Assembly: GCA_023452965.1 (NCBI GenBank)
Contig: JAEXUU010000244.1
Span: forward strand, 1 to 6,865
Origin: Pseudomonadota bacterium
GTDB taxonomy: Bacteria > Pseudomonadota > Alphaproteobacteria > Rhizobiales > Beijerinckiaceae
DNA length: 6,865 nt
Reading direction: 5' to 3'
The notes under the pieces were generated by a model. That model worked only from the letters and a program-made list of their open reading frames with translations, made no database searches and was not told where the DNA came from. Made by a program: the position numbers and the translations under genes. Numbering within the stretch: position 1 is the first letter of the stretch; each line of letters starts with the position of its first letter. Shown piece after piece: positions 1 through 6,865 of the stretch.

Positions 1-1211
1 CTTTCCCAGCCATCGAATTCGGCGGGGTTCGCGAACAGGTGACGGCAAGCTTCGCCATCGGCGAGAGACGTCGCGTCCTGGCTCAGACGCCGGAAGGTCA
101 GCGTGAAGTCGGCCTTCCCGCGCTGCATCGTGTCCAGCAGCGTCCTGATCAGCTCGATGTCCTCGGGCTCCTCCGTGGCGAGGCCGAGCTTGCGGCGGAA
201 GCCGGCGACGAGCCCGCTCTGGAACAGGGGTTCGAAGCGGTCGAGCGCCGCCTGCGCGATCGCGATCGCCTGATCGACATCGTCAGCCAGCAGGGGCAGC
301 AGCGCCTCGGCGAGGCGGGTCAGGTTCCAGCGCGCGATCGCCGACTGGTTGCCATAGGCGTAGCGGCCATGCTCGTCGATCGAGCTGAACACCGTGCCCG
401 CATCATAGCTGTCCATGAAGGCGCACGGCCCGTAATCGATGGTCTCGCCGGCGATCGACATGTTGTCGGTATTCATGACGCCGTGGATGAAGCCGATCAG
501 CAGCCATTGCCCGACAAGGGCGGCCTGCGCCGCGATGACGGCCTCGAGCAGGCAGAGATAGGGCGCATCGCTGCCGGCGCAATCCGGATAATGCCGGGCA
601 ATCGCGTGGTCCGCGAGCACGCGCAACCCCTCGACATCGCCGCGCACCGCGAAGAACTGGAAGGTGCCGATCCTGATATGGCTGGCGGCGACGCGCGTCA
701 GGATGGCGCCGGGCAGCATCCGCTCCCGCCTGACCCAGTCCCCCGTCCGCACGGCGGCGAGCGCCCGCGTCGTCGGGATGCCGAGCGCCGCCATCGCCTC
801 GCCGACGATGTACTCGCGCAGAACCGGCCCGAGCGCGGCCCGGCCGTCTCCCCGGCGCGAGAACGGGGTCGGGCCCGCGCCCTTGAGCTGGATGTCGCGA
901 CGGCGGCCCGCGCGGTCGATCACCTCGCCGAGCAGGATGGCGCGGCCGTCGCCGAGCTGCGGGTTGAAGCCGCCGAACTGGTGTCCGGCATAGGCGGTCG
1001 CGATCGGCATCGCGCCCTCGACGAGGCTGTTGCCGGCCAGCGTCGCAACGCCCTGTGGGCTGCTGAGCCAGGCCGGATCGAGGCCGAGCTCTGTCGCCAG
1101 TTCTTCGTTGAGCTTGATGAGGCGCGGCGCGCTGACGGCCGTCGGCTCGACCGATGCGAAGAAGCGCGGGGGGAGCCGCGCATAGGAGTTGTCGAAAGCG
1201 ATCCTGCTCAT
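1..1211 (-). CDS. selO: Protein adenylyltransferase SelO (YdiU family), C-terminus cut by window edge
   Basis: SelO has a pseudokinase fold that binds ATP inverted and transfers AMP to Ser/Thr/Tyr of target proteins; in bacteria it is linked to redox stress. Translation from the ATG at 1211-1209 gives 403 residues, open to the left edge; family members are about 480-490 residues, so roughly 80 are missing. The N-terminus reads [14 protein letters not shown]. Family motifs follow: AGHQFGG (75-81), LGDGRA (86-91), the [18 protein letters not shown] block (108-125), [11 protein letters not shown] (243-253) and DYGPCAFMD (259-267). Compared with Pseudomonas syringae SelO as I remember it, all key residues fall at a constant offset of three: K110, E133, R173 and R180 in nucleotide binding, D249 as catalytic base, N250 and D259 as metal ligands. 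The enzyme therefore looks active. No good Shine-Dalgarno sequence precedes the ATG. I chose this start because the conserved N-terminal motif begins at it. The bacterial form does not need the C-terminal selenocysteine of eukaryotic SelO, but that end is not visible here. Confidence 0.96.
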   Translation of the reverse strand, partial: MSRIAFDNSYARLPPRFFASVEPTAVSAPRLIKLNEELATELGLDPAWLSSPQGVATLAGNSLVEGAMPIATAYAGHQFGGFNPQLGDGRAILLGEVIDRAGRRRDIQLKGAGPTPFSRRGDGRAALGPVLREYIVGEAMAALGIPTTRALAAVRTGDWVRRERMLPGAILTRVAASHIRIGTFQFFAVRGDVEGLRVLADHAIARHYPDCAGSDAPYLCLLEAVIAAQAALVGQWLLIGFIHGVMNTDNMSIAGETIDYGPCAFMDSYDAGTVFSSIDEHGRYAYGNQSAIARWNLTRLAEALLPLLADDVDQAIAIAQAALDRFEPLFQSGLVAGFRRKLGLATEEPEDIELIRTLLDTMQRGKADFTLTFRRLSQDATSLADGEACRHLFANPAEFDGWE

Positions 1212-1217
1212 TGCTCG

Positions 1218-1246
1218 TAGATAGGCTGGGCGGCCGGCGTCGCAAA
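1218..1246 (-). promoter_or_regulatory. Weak sigma70-like promoter candidate for selO
   Basis: On the minus strand TTTGCG (1246-1241) and TATCTA (1223-1218) are separated by exactly 17 bp. Each matches only three of six consensus positions. If used, transcription would start at or within a base or two of the selO ATG, giving a leaderless mRNA, which would fit the missing ribosome binding site. The upstream terminator makes some promoter in this gap likely, but this particular assignment is weak. Confidence 0.2.
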
Positions 1247-1266
1247 GGGACGGCGCCCGCGCGCTG

Positions 1267-1283
1267 GCAGCGCTCGCCGCTGC
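1267..1283 (-). other. Small GC-rich inverted repeat in the intergenic gap
   Basis: GCAGCG and CGCTGC form a 6-bp perfect stem around a 5-nt loop, starting directly after the T-run of the terminator at 1284-1311. No T-run follows on either strand. It may be a backup pause or decay-protecting hairpin, or chance in GC-rich DNA. Confidence 0.25.
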
Positions 1284-1311
1284 AAGGAAAAGGCCGCCCT
1301 GACGGGCGGCC
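1284..1311 (-). terminator. Factor-independent terminator of the giant repeat gene
   Basis: On the minus strand, 32 nt after the TAA stop of the giant gene, GGCCGCCC (1311-1304), loop GTCA and GGGCGGCC (1299-1292) form a perfect 8-bp all-GC stem. It is followed directly by TTTTCCTT (1291-1284). The plus strand has no T-run after the hairpin, so it should work only in the minus direction. It separates the upstream gene from selO. Confidence 0.85.
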
Positions 1312-1343
1312 CTCGATCTTGTTGGTCCGGAAGGAGAGGGCGC

Positions 1344-4300
1344 TTATTCGAAGCGCCCGCTGGCATGGGCCAGCATGGTGTAGACCTTGCCGGTCTCCGA
1401 GGTCAGGTAGGTCTTGGCCACCATCGAGTCGCGGTCATCCTTGGCCGCTTCGCCGAGCAGGCGCTCGAACTCCTCGATATAGCGGTCGACAGTCTCCTTG
1501 AACTCGGCGTCGCGGCGGTACTTGCGCCGGATCTCGTCGAAGGTCTGCTGGCCCTGCAGCGTGTAGAGGCGGCGCGTGAAGACGTTGCGCTCGCCGCGCT
1601 TGTAGCGGTCCCAGAGCTCGACGGCCGCGTCATGGTCGATCATCCGCGCGATGTCGACCGAGAGCGAGTCGAGCTTCTCGATGCTGTGGGCGGTCGGCTT
1701 CGAGGTTTCCGGCGCACGCTCATCGCGGGAGGCCCGGTTGAGCAGGTCGGAGAGCCAGCCGGACTTGGCCGGAGCGGCCTCCGGCTGGCGGCGTGCCGCT
1801 TCCGCCCGCGCCGCGTCCTGACGGGCCGGTTCAGCCGCCGGGGCTCGTGCCGGCTCGGCCCGGGCCGGCTCCGGCGTCGGGTCGATCGAGGCGCGCAGCG
1901 GCTCCATCAGCGCCGGCATGCGCGGGCTCTGAACCGCGACCGGGGCAGGGGCCGCGGCGCTTGCCTGGAAGCCGGCCGAGCGGCGGCTGCCATTCTCGGC
2001 AGCCCGGCGCGCGACATCGCTGCTGCGGCCCGAGCGGGTGACGATCTCGGTCAGCTCGTTGAGCGCCTTGATCTGGTCGGCGACGACCCGGCGCATCGCC
2101 GCGGTCGATTCCTGCGTCTCGCGCGGCAGGTCGAGCACGCCGCGCTTGAGCTCGGAACGCGTCGCCTCCAGCTCCTGCTGGATCTCGGTCGACATGGTGC
2201 GCATGTCCTCCGCCGCGCTCTGGAAGCGCTCGGTGACCTTGGCGATCTCGGCGCCGACCTCGCTGACCACCTGCTCATAGGAGGAGCGCAGGGTCTGCGT
2301 GATCCGCTCGCGCTCGCGGCCGCTGGCGGCGCGGATCGTGTCGAACTGCGCGGCGATCGCGTTGGTCGTGGCCTCGGCGGACTCGCTGAGCACGCCGCCG
2401 ATCTCGCGGGTGCGGCCTTCCGCGGCGCTGAGCGAAGCGTCCAGCGTCGACGAGAAGGAGCGGGTGATCTGCTCGATATCGTCGGTGCGGGTGGCGATCA
2501 GCCCGTGCAGATGCTCGAGCGCCTCCTTGCGGTCCGCGAGCGCATTGCCGACGCGGGCCTCGACCTGTTCGAGCCGGGCCGCGACCGAGTTCAGCGCCGC
2601 GGCATTGGTCTGCGTCGCCTCGGTCATCGAGGAACCCTGCTCGTCGATCCGGGAGATCAGGGCCGTGGTCTCGCGCAGCGTGCCTTCCGAGAAGCCCTTC
2701 AGCGCCTCGATCTGGCTCGCGACCTGCATCGAGGCGCGGCCGGTTTCCTCGACCACGGTCGAGAGCACGTTCTGCAACTCCTCGACACGGCCCGACAGGC
2801 TGCCCTCGATCGCGACCAGGTTCTTGTTCGCCCCGGTGACGATCTGCTGCATCAGCTTGTTCGCCTCGCCGAGGCGGCCGAGCATCCCGCCGAGCTCGCC
2901 GCGCAGCTGCTCGTTGGTCTGTAGCAGGGCCTCGACCGACTGGCTGGTGCCGCTCTCGAGCGTCTCGCGCAGTTGGCTCGAAGCTGTCTCGAGCGCGCCG
3001 GTGATGTCGGCGCCACGCTCGCGCAGCCCCTCGATGATCGAGGTGCCGCGGCTGGCGAGGCTCCGCACCACCGCTTCGCCGACATTCGCGACCTCGCCGG
3101 CGATCGCCTCGCCCTTCTGGCCGAGCGCTTCGATCATGCCGCCGCCGGTCTGGTCGAACAGCGCACGCAGCTCCGCGGTACGGGAGCCGAGCGCGGTCGC
3201 GAGCTCGCCGGACTTCATTTCGAGCGTCTGCGCGATCTGGGCACCGCGCTGGTCGAGCGTGGCGATCACGCCGCCGCCCTTTTCTTCGAAGAGGGCGCGC
3301 AGTTCCTCGGTGCTCGCACCGAGCACGGCGGCGATCTCGTCCGACTTGCTCTGCAGGGTGTGGGCGATCATCGCGCCACGCTGGCCGAGGGCGCTGACGG
3401 CGCTTCCGCCCTTCTCATCGAACAGGGCCAGCAGCTGCTCGTTGCTGGCGCCGAGCGCGGCGGCGATCTCGTCCGACTTGCTCTGCAGGGTGTGGGCGAT
3501 CATCGCGCCACGCTGGCCGAGGGCGCTGATCACGCCGTTGCCCTTCTCGTCGAACAGGACCCGCAGCTGCTCGCTGCTGGCGCCGAGCGCGGCAGCGATC
3601 TCGTCCGACTTGCTCTGCAAGGTGAGGGCGATCTGCGAGCCGTGCTGGCCGAGCGCGTTGATCATGCCGCTGCCCTTGTCGTCGAACAGGGCGCGCAGCT
3701 CCTCGGCGCGGGCGCCGAGCGTGAGCGAGATGGCCTCGGAGGTGCCCTGGAGCCGCTCGGCGATCTCGGTGCCGCGCGAGTCCAGCGTGCCGGAGACGCT
3801 GTCGAGCCGGTCGACGACGCGCTCCTCGAAGCGCGCGACGCTCTGGTCGAGCGTGTCGGCGATCTGCAGGGCCCGCCCGCCGAGCGTCGCATTGATGCTG
3901 TCGGCCTTGTCGGCGAGGGTGCGCGTCAGCGCCTCGCTCTTCGAGGTCACGACCTCGCCGATCTCGTCGGCCTTGGCCGCCAGCGCGCGGGTGACCTCGC
4001 GCCCGCCCTCGGCCATGACGCGCGCGATGTCGACGGTGCGCTCGACCAGCGCCTCGTTGAGCGCCGTGGCGCGCGAGCCGAGATTGCCGTCGATGCGGTC
4101 GATGAGCCCGTCGAGCGAGGTCGCGATCTCGGCGCTCTTGGCGCTGGAACGCTCCTCGAAGATGCGGATCTGGTTCTCCATCGCCGCGGCTGCTTCCTGC
4201 GTCCGCGTGCTCATGATCTCGGCCGCATGCTGCGAGCGCTCGCCGATGCGTTCCGCCAGGGCCTGGCCTTCCTCGCCGAGCAGCTTCTCGACCTGGCCGA

Positions 4301-6865
4301 GGCGCAGCGTCACCGAGTCGGTGAAGGAGCGGGCATCGTTGGCGATCTTCGAGGCGAGCGTGCCGCCGCGAGTGACGACGATCTCCTCGAGCGCGCCGAG
4401 GCGGGCGCCGATCGAGGCCTCGATCTCGCGGCCCTGGACGTCGAAGAGGCGGGTGAAGGCATCGTGGCGCCCGGCCAGCAACTCGTTGAGCGCCTGCGAG
4501 CGCACATCGACCGAGCGCATCAGCGACTCGGCGTTCGCGGCCAGGGCCTCGTTGACGCGGCCGCCCTGCTGGGTCAGCGCGATCACCACGTCCTTGCCGG
4601 TCGCGGCGAGCAGGCTGCTCGCCTGGTCGGCCTGGGTGGTGAAGGTCTCGCGCAGCGCGATCGTCGCGTCGCTGACGCGGTCGGCGACATGGCGGCCATC
4701 GACATTGATCGTCTCGGCGAGCTTGCGCGCGGCATCGCCGAGACGCTCGGCCAGATGCTCGCTCTGCTCGCCGAGCAGGCCATGGACCTCGCGGCCGGTG
4801 GCGGTCAGGTCGGCGAGCAGCTTCTCGCGCTGCGAGCCGATCAGCCCGTGGACTTCCTGCCCGGTCGCCGAGAGGCCGGCGATGATGCTCTCGCGCTGGG
4901 TGCCGAGCGCGCCGGCGACCTCGTCGCCGGTCTGCGTCAGGCGCGCGATGAAGGCGGCCTGCTGGTCGTCGAACACGGCGCGGGCGCTGTCGCTCGCCGC
5001 ATTGATGCGGGCTGCGATCGCCTCGCCCTGGTCGCCGAGGCGATCATGCAGGGACTGGCCGGCACTGGCGAGCTGGCTGATCAGCGCGCCGCTGCGCTCG
5101 GCGAGCAGGTCGTGCACCGAGCGGCCGACATCGGCGACGCGGGTGACGAGGGCCTGGCTCTGGCCGGTCAGCAGCTCCTGCATGTCCTGGCCGGTGGCGA
5201 TGACGCGGCCGCTCAGGGCCTCGCTCTCCGTGATCAGGAGGTTGCGGACGCCCGAGCCGGCCTCTGCCAGCTGCAGGATCAGGTTCTCGCGCTGCTCGCC
5301 GATCGCAGCCTGCACGTCGGCGCCGACCTCGGAGAGGCGCGCCACCAGGCTCTCGCCGCGCTCGCCGAGCGCGCTCTGGACCTCGCGGCCGACATCCGAC
5401 AGGCGCGACACCAGTCCGCCGCCGCGCTCGTCGATCGCGGTCTCGACCTCGCGGGTGACGTCGGCGAGGCGGGTGACCAGGCCGTCGCCACGGGCGCCGA
5501 TGGCGTTCTCGATGTCACGGGTGACGTCGGCGAGACGGGAGACGAGGCCGTCGCCGCGGGCGCCGATGGAGTTCTCGACCTCGCGGGTGACCTCGGCGAG
5601 GCGGGCGACCAGGCCTTCGCCACGGGCGCCGAGGGCATTCTCGACCTCGCGCGAGGCGTCGGCGAGGCGGGCGACCAGCCCGTCGCCGCGGGCACCGATC
5701 GTGTCCTCGACCTCGCGGGCGACATTGGCGAGGCTGCTGACCAGTCCGCCACCGCGCTGATCGATCGCCGCTTCGACGTCGCGGGTGACTTCGGCGAGGC
5801 GTGCCACGAGACCGTCGCCGCGGGCGCCGATCGTGTCCTCGACCTCGCGGGTGACATTGGCGAGGCTGCTGACCAGCCCGCCGCCGCGCTGGTCGATCGC
5901 AGCCTCGACGTCGCGGGTGACTTCGGCGAGGCGGGCGACGAGACCGTCGCCGCGGGCGCCGATCGCCTCCTCGACTTCGCGGGTGACGTTGGCGAGACGC
6001 GCGACGAGGCCGTCGCCACGCTCGCCGAGGGCTTCCTGCATGCCCTTGCCGACTTCGGACAGGCGCTCGATCAGCGTGTCGCCCTGGCTGCCGATGGCGC
6101 CGCGGACGTCATGGCCTATATCGGAGAGGCGGGTGACGAGGCTGCCGGCCTCTTCCGAGAACAGGCTGTGCACGGTCGCGCCGACTGCCGAAATGCGCGC
6201 GGTCAGCTCCTCGCCGCGTTCGCCGATCAGCGTGTTGAGACCCTTTCCGGCTTCGTCGAAGCGCAGGATGATCGAGTCGCTCTGCTCGCGCAGCAGGCCA
6301 TCGACGGTCTGCACCGTCTCCGTGAGCCGCTCGACCAGCGTCTCGCCCTGTTTGCCGAGCAGGCTGTGGACGGTGTCGCCGGCCTCCTGGATGCGGGAGG
6401 CGACGAGCTCGTTCTGCTTGCTGAGGAGCACATGCACGCCGCGGCCGACCTCGGCCAGACGGGTCGTGACGCTCTCGCCCTCGTCGGAGATGGTGGTGCG
6501 CAGCGTCTCGCCGGTCTCGGCGAGGCGTGCGCTGAGGTTGCTGCTCTGCTCGTCGATCAGCCCGACCAGGGTGCGGCCGCTCTGCTCGAAGCGCTCGGCC
6601 ACGGTGGTGCCGCGCTGGGAGATCTCCTGCGCCAGCGTCTCGCCGGTGGTGCGCAGCGTCTCGTTGACGGTCTCGGCCCGGTTGGCGAGCGTCTCGGCGA
6701 CCTGCGCGCCGGTCTCGCTGATGGCGCGGGTGACGTCGCGGGCGCCGGCGGTGAGGCCCTCGGTCAGCACCGCGCCGGTGCGCTCCAGCGAGCTCGCGAT
6801 CTCCTGGACCCGGCTGTCGATCAGCCCGGTGACGCTGTGGCTGGCGCCGGTCAGGCGCTCGCCGA
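1344..6865 (-). CDS. gpr: Growth Pole Ring (GPR)-like giant apolipoprotein-repeat scaffold, N-terminus cut by window edge
   Basis: The frame is open from the right edge to the TAA at 1346-1344, giving 1839 residues. The GTG at 6770 is internal: 31 further in-frame codons upstream continue the same repeat. Numbering here takes that GTG codon as residue 1. Order: 11/22-residue helical repeats (window edge to about 1310), less regular coiled coil (about 1311-1590), Pro/Ala-rich linker (about 1597-1671), compact C-terminal domain (1672-1808). Agrobacterium GPR is 2115 residues, with two N-terminal membrane segments, a roughly 1700-residue helical region with apolipoprotein-like domains, and proline-rich disordered regions. 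It forms a ring at the growing pole and is needed for rod shape. Length, order and composition match, so about 300 N-terminal residues including the membrane anchor are probably outside the window. By analogy it is a membrane-tethered cytoplasmic scaffold for polar envelope synthesis. No enzymatic motif is seen. I see no cysteine in the visible part. Database labels for such proteins often say kinesin-like or apolipoprotein; neither implies that activity. The family call rests on architecture, not alignment. Confidence 0.85.
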   Translation of the reverse strand, partial: GERLTGASHSVTGLIDSRVQEIASSLERTGAVLTEGLTAGARDVTRAISETGAQVAETLANRAETVNETLRTTGETLAQEISQRGTTVAERFEQSGRTLVGLIDEQSSNLSARLAETGETLRTTISDEGESVTTRLAEVGRGVHVLLSKQNELVASRIQEAGDTVHSLLGKQGETLVERLTETVQTVDGLLREQSDSIILRFDEAGKGLNTLIGERGEELTARISAVGATVHSLFSEEAGSLVTRLSDIGHDVRGAIGSQGDTLIERLSEVGKGMQEALGERGDGLVARLANVTREVEEAIGARGDGLVARLAEVTRDVEAAIDQRGGGLVSSLANVTREVEDTIGARGDGLVARLAEVTRDVEAAIDQRGGGLVSSLANVAREVEDTIGARGDGLVARLADASREVENALGARGEGLVARLAEVTREVENSIGARGDGLVSRLADVTRDIENAIGARGDGLVTRLADVTREVETAIDERGGGLVSRLSDVGREVQSALGERGESLVARLSEVGADVQAAIGEQRENLILQLAEAGSGVRNLLITESEALSGRVIATGQDMQELLTGQSQALVTRVADVGRSVHDLLAERSGALISQLASAGQSLHDRLGDQGEAIAARINAASDSARAVFDDQQAAFIARLTQTGDEVAGALGTQRESIIAGLSATGQEVHGLIGSQREKLLADLTATGREVHGLLGEQSEHLAERLGDAARKLAETINVDGRHVADRVSDATIALRETFTTQADQASSLLAATGKDVVIALTQQGGRVNEALAANAESLMRSVDVRSQALNELLAGRHDAFTRLFDVQGREIEASIGARLGALEEIVVTRGGTLASKIANDARSFTDSVTLRLGQVEKLLGEEGQALAERIGERSQHAAEIMSTRTQEAAAAMENQIRIFEERSSAKSAEIATSLDGLIDRIDGNLGSRATALNEALVERTVDIARVMAEGGREVTRALAAKADEIGEVVTSKSEALTRTLADKADSINATLGGRALQIADTLDQSVARFEERVVDRLDSVSGTLDSRGTEIAERLQGTSEAISLTLGARAEELRALFDDKGSGMINALGQHGSQIALTLQSKSDEIAAALGASSEQLRVLFDEKGNGVISALGQRGAMIAHTLQSKSDEIAAALGASNEQLLALFDEKGGSAVSALGQRGAMIAHTLQSKSDEIAAVLGASTEELRALFEEKGGGVIATLDQRGAQIAQTLEMKSGELATALGSRTAELRALFDQTGGGMIEALGQKGEAIAGEVANVGEAVVRSLASRGTSIIEGLRERGADITGALETASSQLRETLESGTSQSVEALLQTNEQLRGELGGMLGRLGEANKLMQQIVTGANKNLVAIEGSLSGRVEELQNVLSTVVEETGRASMQVASQIEALKGFSEGTLRETTALISRIDEQGSSMTEATQTNAAALNSVAARLEQVEARVGNALADRKEALEHLHGLIATRTDDIEQITRSFSSTLDASLSAAEGRTREIGGVLSESAEATTNAIAAQFDTIRAASGRERERITQTLRSSYEQVVSEVGAEIAKVTERFQSAAEDMRTMSTEIQQELEATRSELKRGVLDLPRETQESTAAMRRVVADQIKALNELTEIVTRSGRSSDVARRAAENGSRRSAGFQASAAAPAPVAVQSPRMPALMEPLRASIDPTPEPARAEPARAPAAEPARQDAARAEAARRQPEAAPAKSGWLSDLLNRASRDERAPETSKPTAHSIEKLDSLSVDIARMIDHDAAVELWDRYKRGERNVFTRRLYTLQGQQTFDEIRRKYRRDAEFKETVDRYIEEFERLLGEAAKDDRDSMVAKTYLTSETGKVYTMLAHASGRFE
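1347..1757 (-). other. C-terminal compact domain of the GPR-like protein
   Basis: Residues 1672-1808 begin with WLSDLLNRAS. After a short polar spacer they continue with an ordered, non-repetitive segment: SLSVDIARMIDHDAAVELWD, then KRGERNVFTRRLYT, FDEIRRKYRRD, a helix with YIEEFERLL, and finally YLTSETGKVYTMLAHASGRF at the end. It holds the only tryptophans I see in the visible protein and most of its tyrosines, so it is probably a folded helical module. I know of no enzymatic family with these motifs; a docking or oligomerisation role is inference. Confidence 0.7.
1758..1982 (-). other. Pro/Ala-rich low-complexity linker
   Basis: Residues 1597-1671 are dominated by Ala, Pro, Arg and Glu, with recurring EPAR and AEPAR motifs. 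They are predicted to be disordered. The segment corresponds in position and composition to the C-terminal proline-rich disordered region reported for Agrobacterium GPR, and separates the helical rod from the terminal domain. Confidence 0.8.
2025..2840 (-). other. Less regular coiled-coil segment between repeats and linker
   Basis: Residues about 1311-1582. This part is helical in composition, rich in Glu, Gln, Ala, Ser and Arg, with the hydrophobic register blurred compared with the repeat array. The first tyrosine (about 1498) and first proline (in the block VLDLPRET, about 1545-1552) of the visible protein occur here. The stretch after that proline (ESTAAMRRVVADQIKALNEL) is non-repetitive and reads like a conserved helix closing the rod before the disordered linker. 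Confidence 0.6.
3105..3698 (-). repeat. Tandem 132-bp units (44-residue repeats), four full and one half copy
   Basis: Residues 1025-1200 are four 44-residue units, and 1201-1222 is the first half of a fifth. Each has a half of type LRALFDEKGGGVISALGQRG and a half of type IAHTLQSKSDEIAAALGAS. A 72-bp stretch is identical between 3326-3397 and 3458-3529. The family is unlike the units at 5415-6008 except for the shared 22-residue register. Confidence 0.9.
5415..6008 (-). repeat. Nine near-identical 66-bp tandem units (22-residue repeats)
   Basis: Residues 255-452 are nine consecutive units. Typical first half is LVARLAEVTRE; typical second half is VENAIGARGDG. Within them a 132-bp pair is duplicated: 5811-5942 and 5679-5810 differ at 10 of 132 bases by my count and encode 44-residue blocks with one difference (Thr to Ala). 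This is the most homogeneous part of the gene and implies recent tandem duplication or gene conversion. Confidence 0.9.

Larger units (their letters stand above)
2841..6865 (-). repeat. Indel-free 11/22-residue amphipathic repeat array of the GPR-like protein
   Basis: Split by hand, the protein falls into 11-residue units with hydrophobic residues at positions 1 and 5, pairing into 22-residue units (66 bp) with hydrophobics at 1, 5, 12 and 16. From residue 57 to 1310 I count 57 successive 22-residue units with no inserted or lost residue. The 11-residue register extends upstream to the window edge, about 121 complete 11-mers in all. The last few units before residue 1310 are degenerate. Spacing 4-7-4-7 is the hendecad pattern of exchangeable apolipoproteins and other lipid-surface or three-turn-per-eleven helices. 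Confidence 0.85.

Noticed and set aside
39..1220. Plus-strand open frame of 393 codons
   Set aside because: It is antisense to selO, whose minus-strand translation shows complete family motifs.
403..1245. Minus-strand open frame of 280 codons overlapping the selO start
   Set aside because: It is a shifted frame of selO with Arg/Pro/Ala-rich low-complexity translation; the SelO motifs are in the other frame.
1365..2924. Plus-strand open frame of about 519 codons
   Set aside because: It lies antisense to the C-terminal part of the giant gene; its Arg/Leu/Gly-rich composition is typical of a shadow frame, and the minus-strand frame is clearly the coding one.
2299..5760. Very long plus-strand open frame (over 1100 codons) opposite the giant gene
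   Set aside because: It is antisense to the repeat region. A 66-bp period in GC-rich DNA repeats the same stop-free pattern in other frames, so long open frames arise automatically. Its Ser/Arg/Pro-rich product has no recognisable domain.
3105..6008. CRISPR-like direct repeats
   Set aside because: The repeats are 66 or 132 bp, contiguous, without spacers, and encode in-frame protein repeats.
5509..6074. Six RGD tripeptides in the repeats, suggesting integrin-type cell adhesion
   Set aside because: They fall at a fixed place in the repeat (ARGDG or ERGDG) and follow from repeat amplification; the protein is expected to be cytoplasmic.
6768..6770. GTG as the start codon of the giant protein
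   Set aside because: The frame stays open to the window edge and the 31 upstream codons continue the same 11-residue repeat, so this is an internal valine.
1344..6865. Kinesin, tropomyosin or chemotaxis-receptor identity for the giant protein
   Set aside because: No nucleotide-binding P-loop or motor motif and no chemoreceptor signalling hairpin was seen; such matches would come from generic coiled-coil composition.

Overview
The window is GC-rich, and both of its genes lie on the minus strand, each cut by a window edge. The gene content points to an alphaproteobacterium of the order Hyphomicrobiales (Rhizobiales). The evidence is a giant repeat protein of the Growth Pole Ring (GPR) type, which is known from polar-growing Rhizobiales such as Agrobacterium. 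Genus cannot be fixed from this sequence.

Layout, in the direction of transcription (right to left): (1) 6865-1344, the C-terminal 1839 residues of a GPR-like scaffold; its N-terminus lies outside the window. It consists of a very long run of 11/22-residue helical repeats, then a less regular coiled-coil segment, a Pro/Ala-rich linker, and a compact C-terminal domain of about 137 residues. (2) 1343-1212, a 132-bp intergenic gap holding a strong factor-independent terminator for the giant gene and, closer to the next gene, a weak promoter candidate. (3) 1211-1, the first 403 codons of selO (ydiU), a pseudokinase-fold protein AMPylase. All the active-site residues I can place are present; the C-terminal end is outside the window.

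The two genes are codirectional, but the terminator separates them, so they are probably not one tight operon. I see no functional link between them beyond adjacency. The most notable content is the repeat architecture of the giant protein. An 11-residue register runs from the window edge for about 1330 residues with no insertion or deletion. Inside it are two separate zones of recent tandem amplification in 66/132-bp steps. The repeats are punctuated by glycine rather than proline. No RNA genes, mobile elements or CRISPR arrays were seen.
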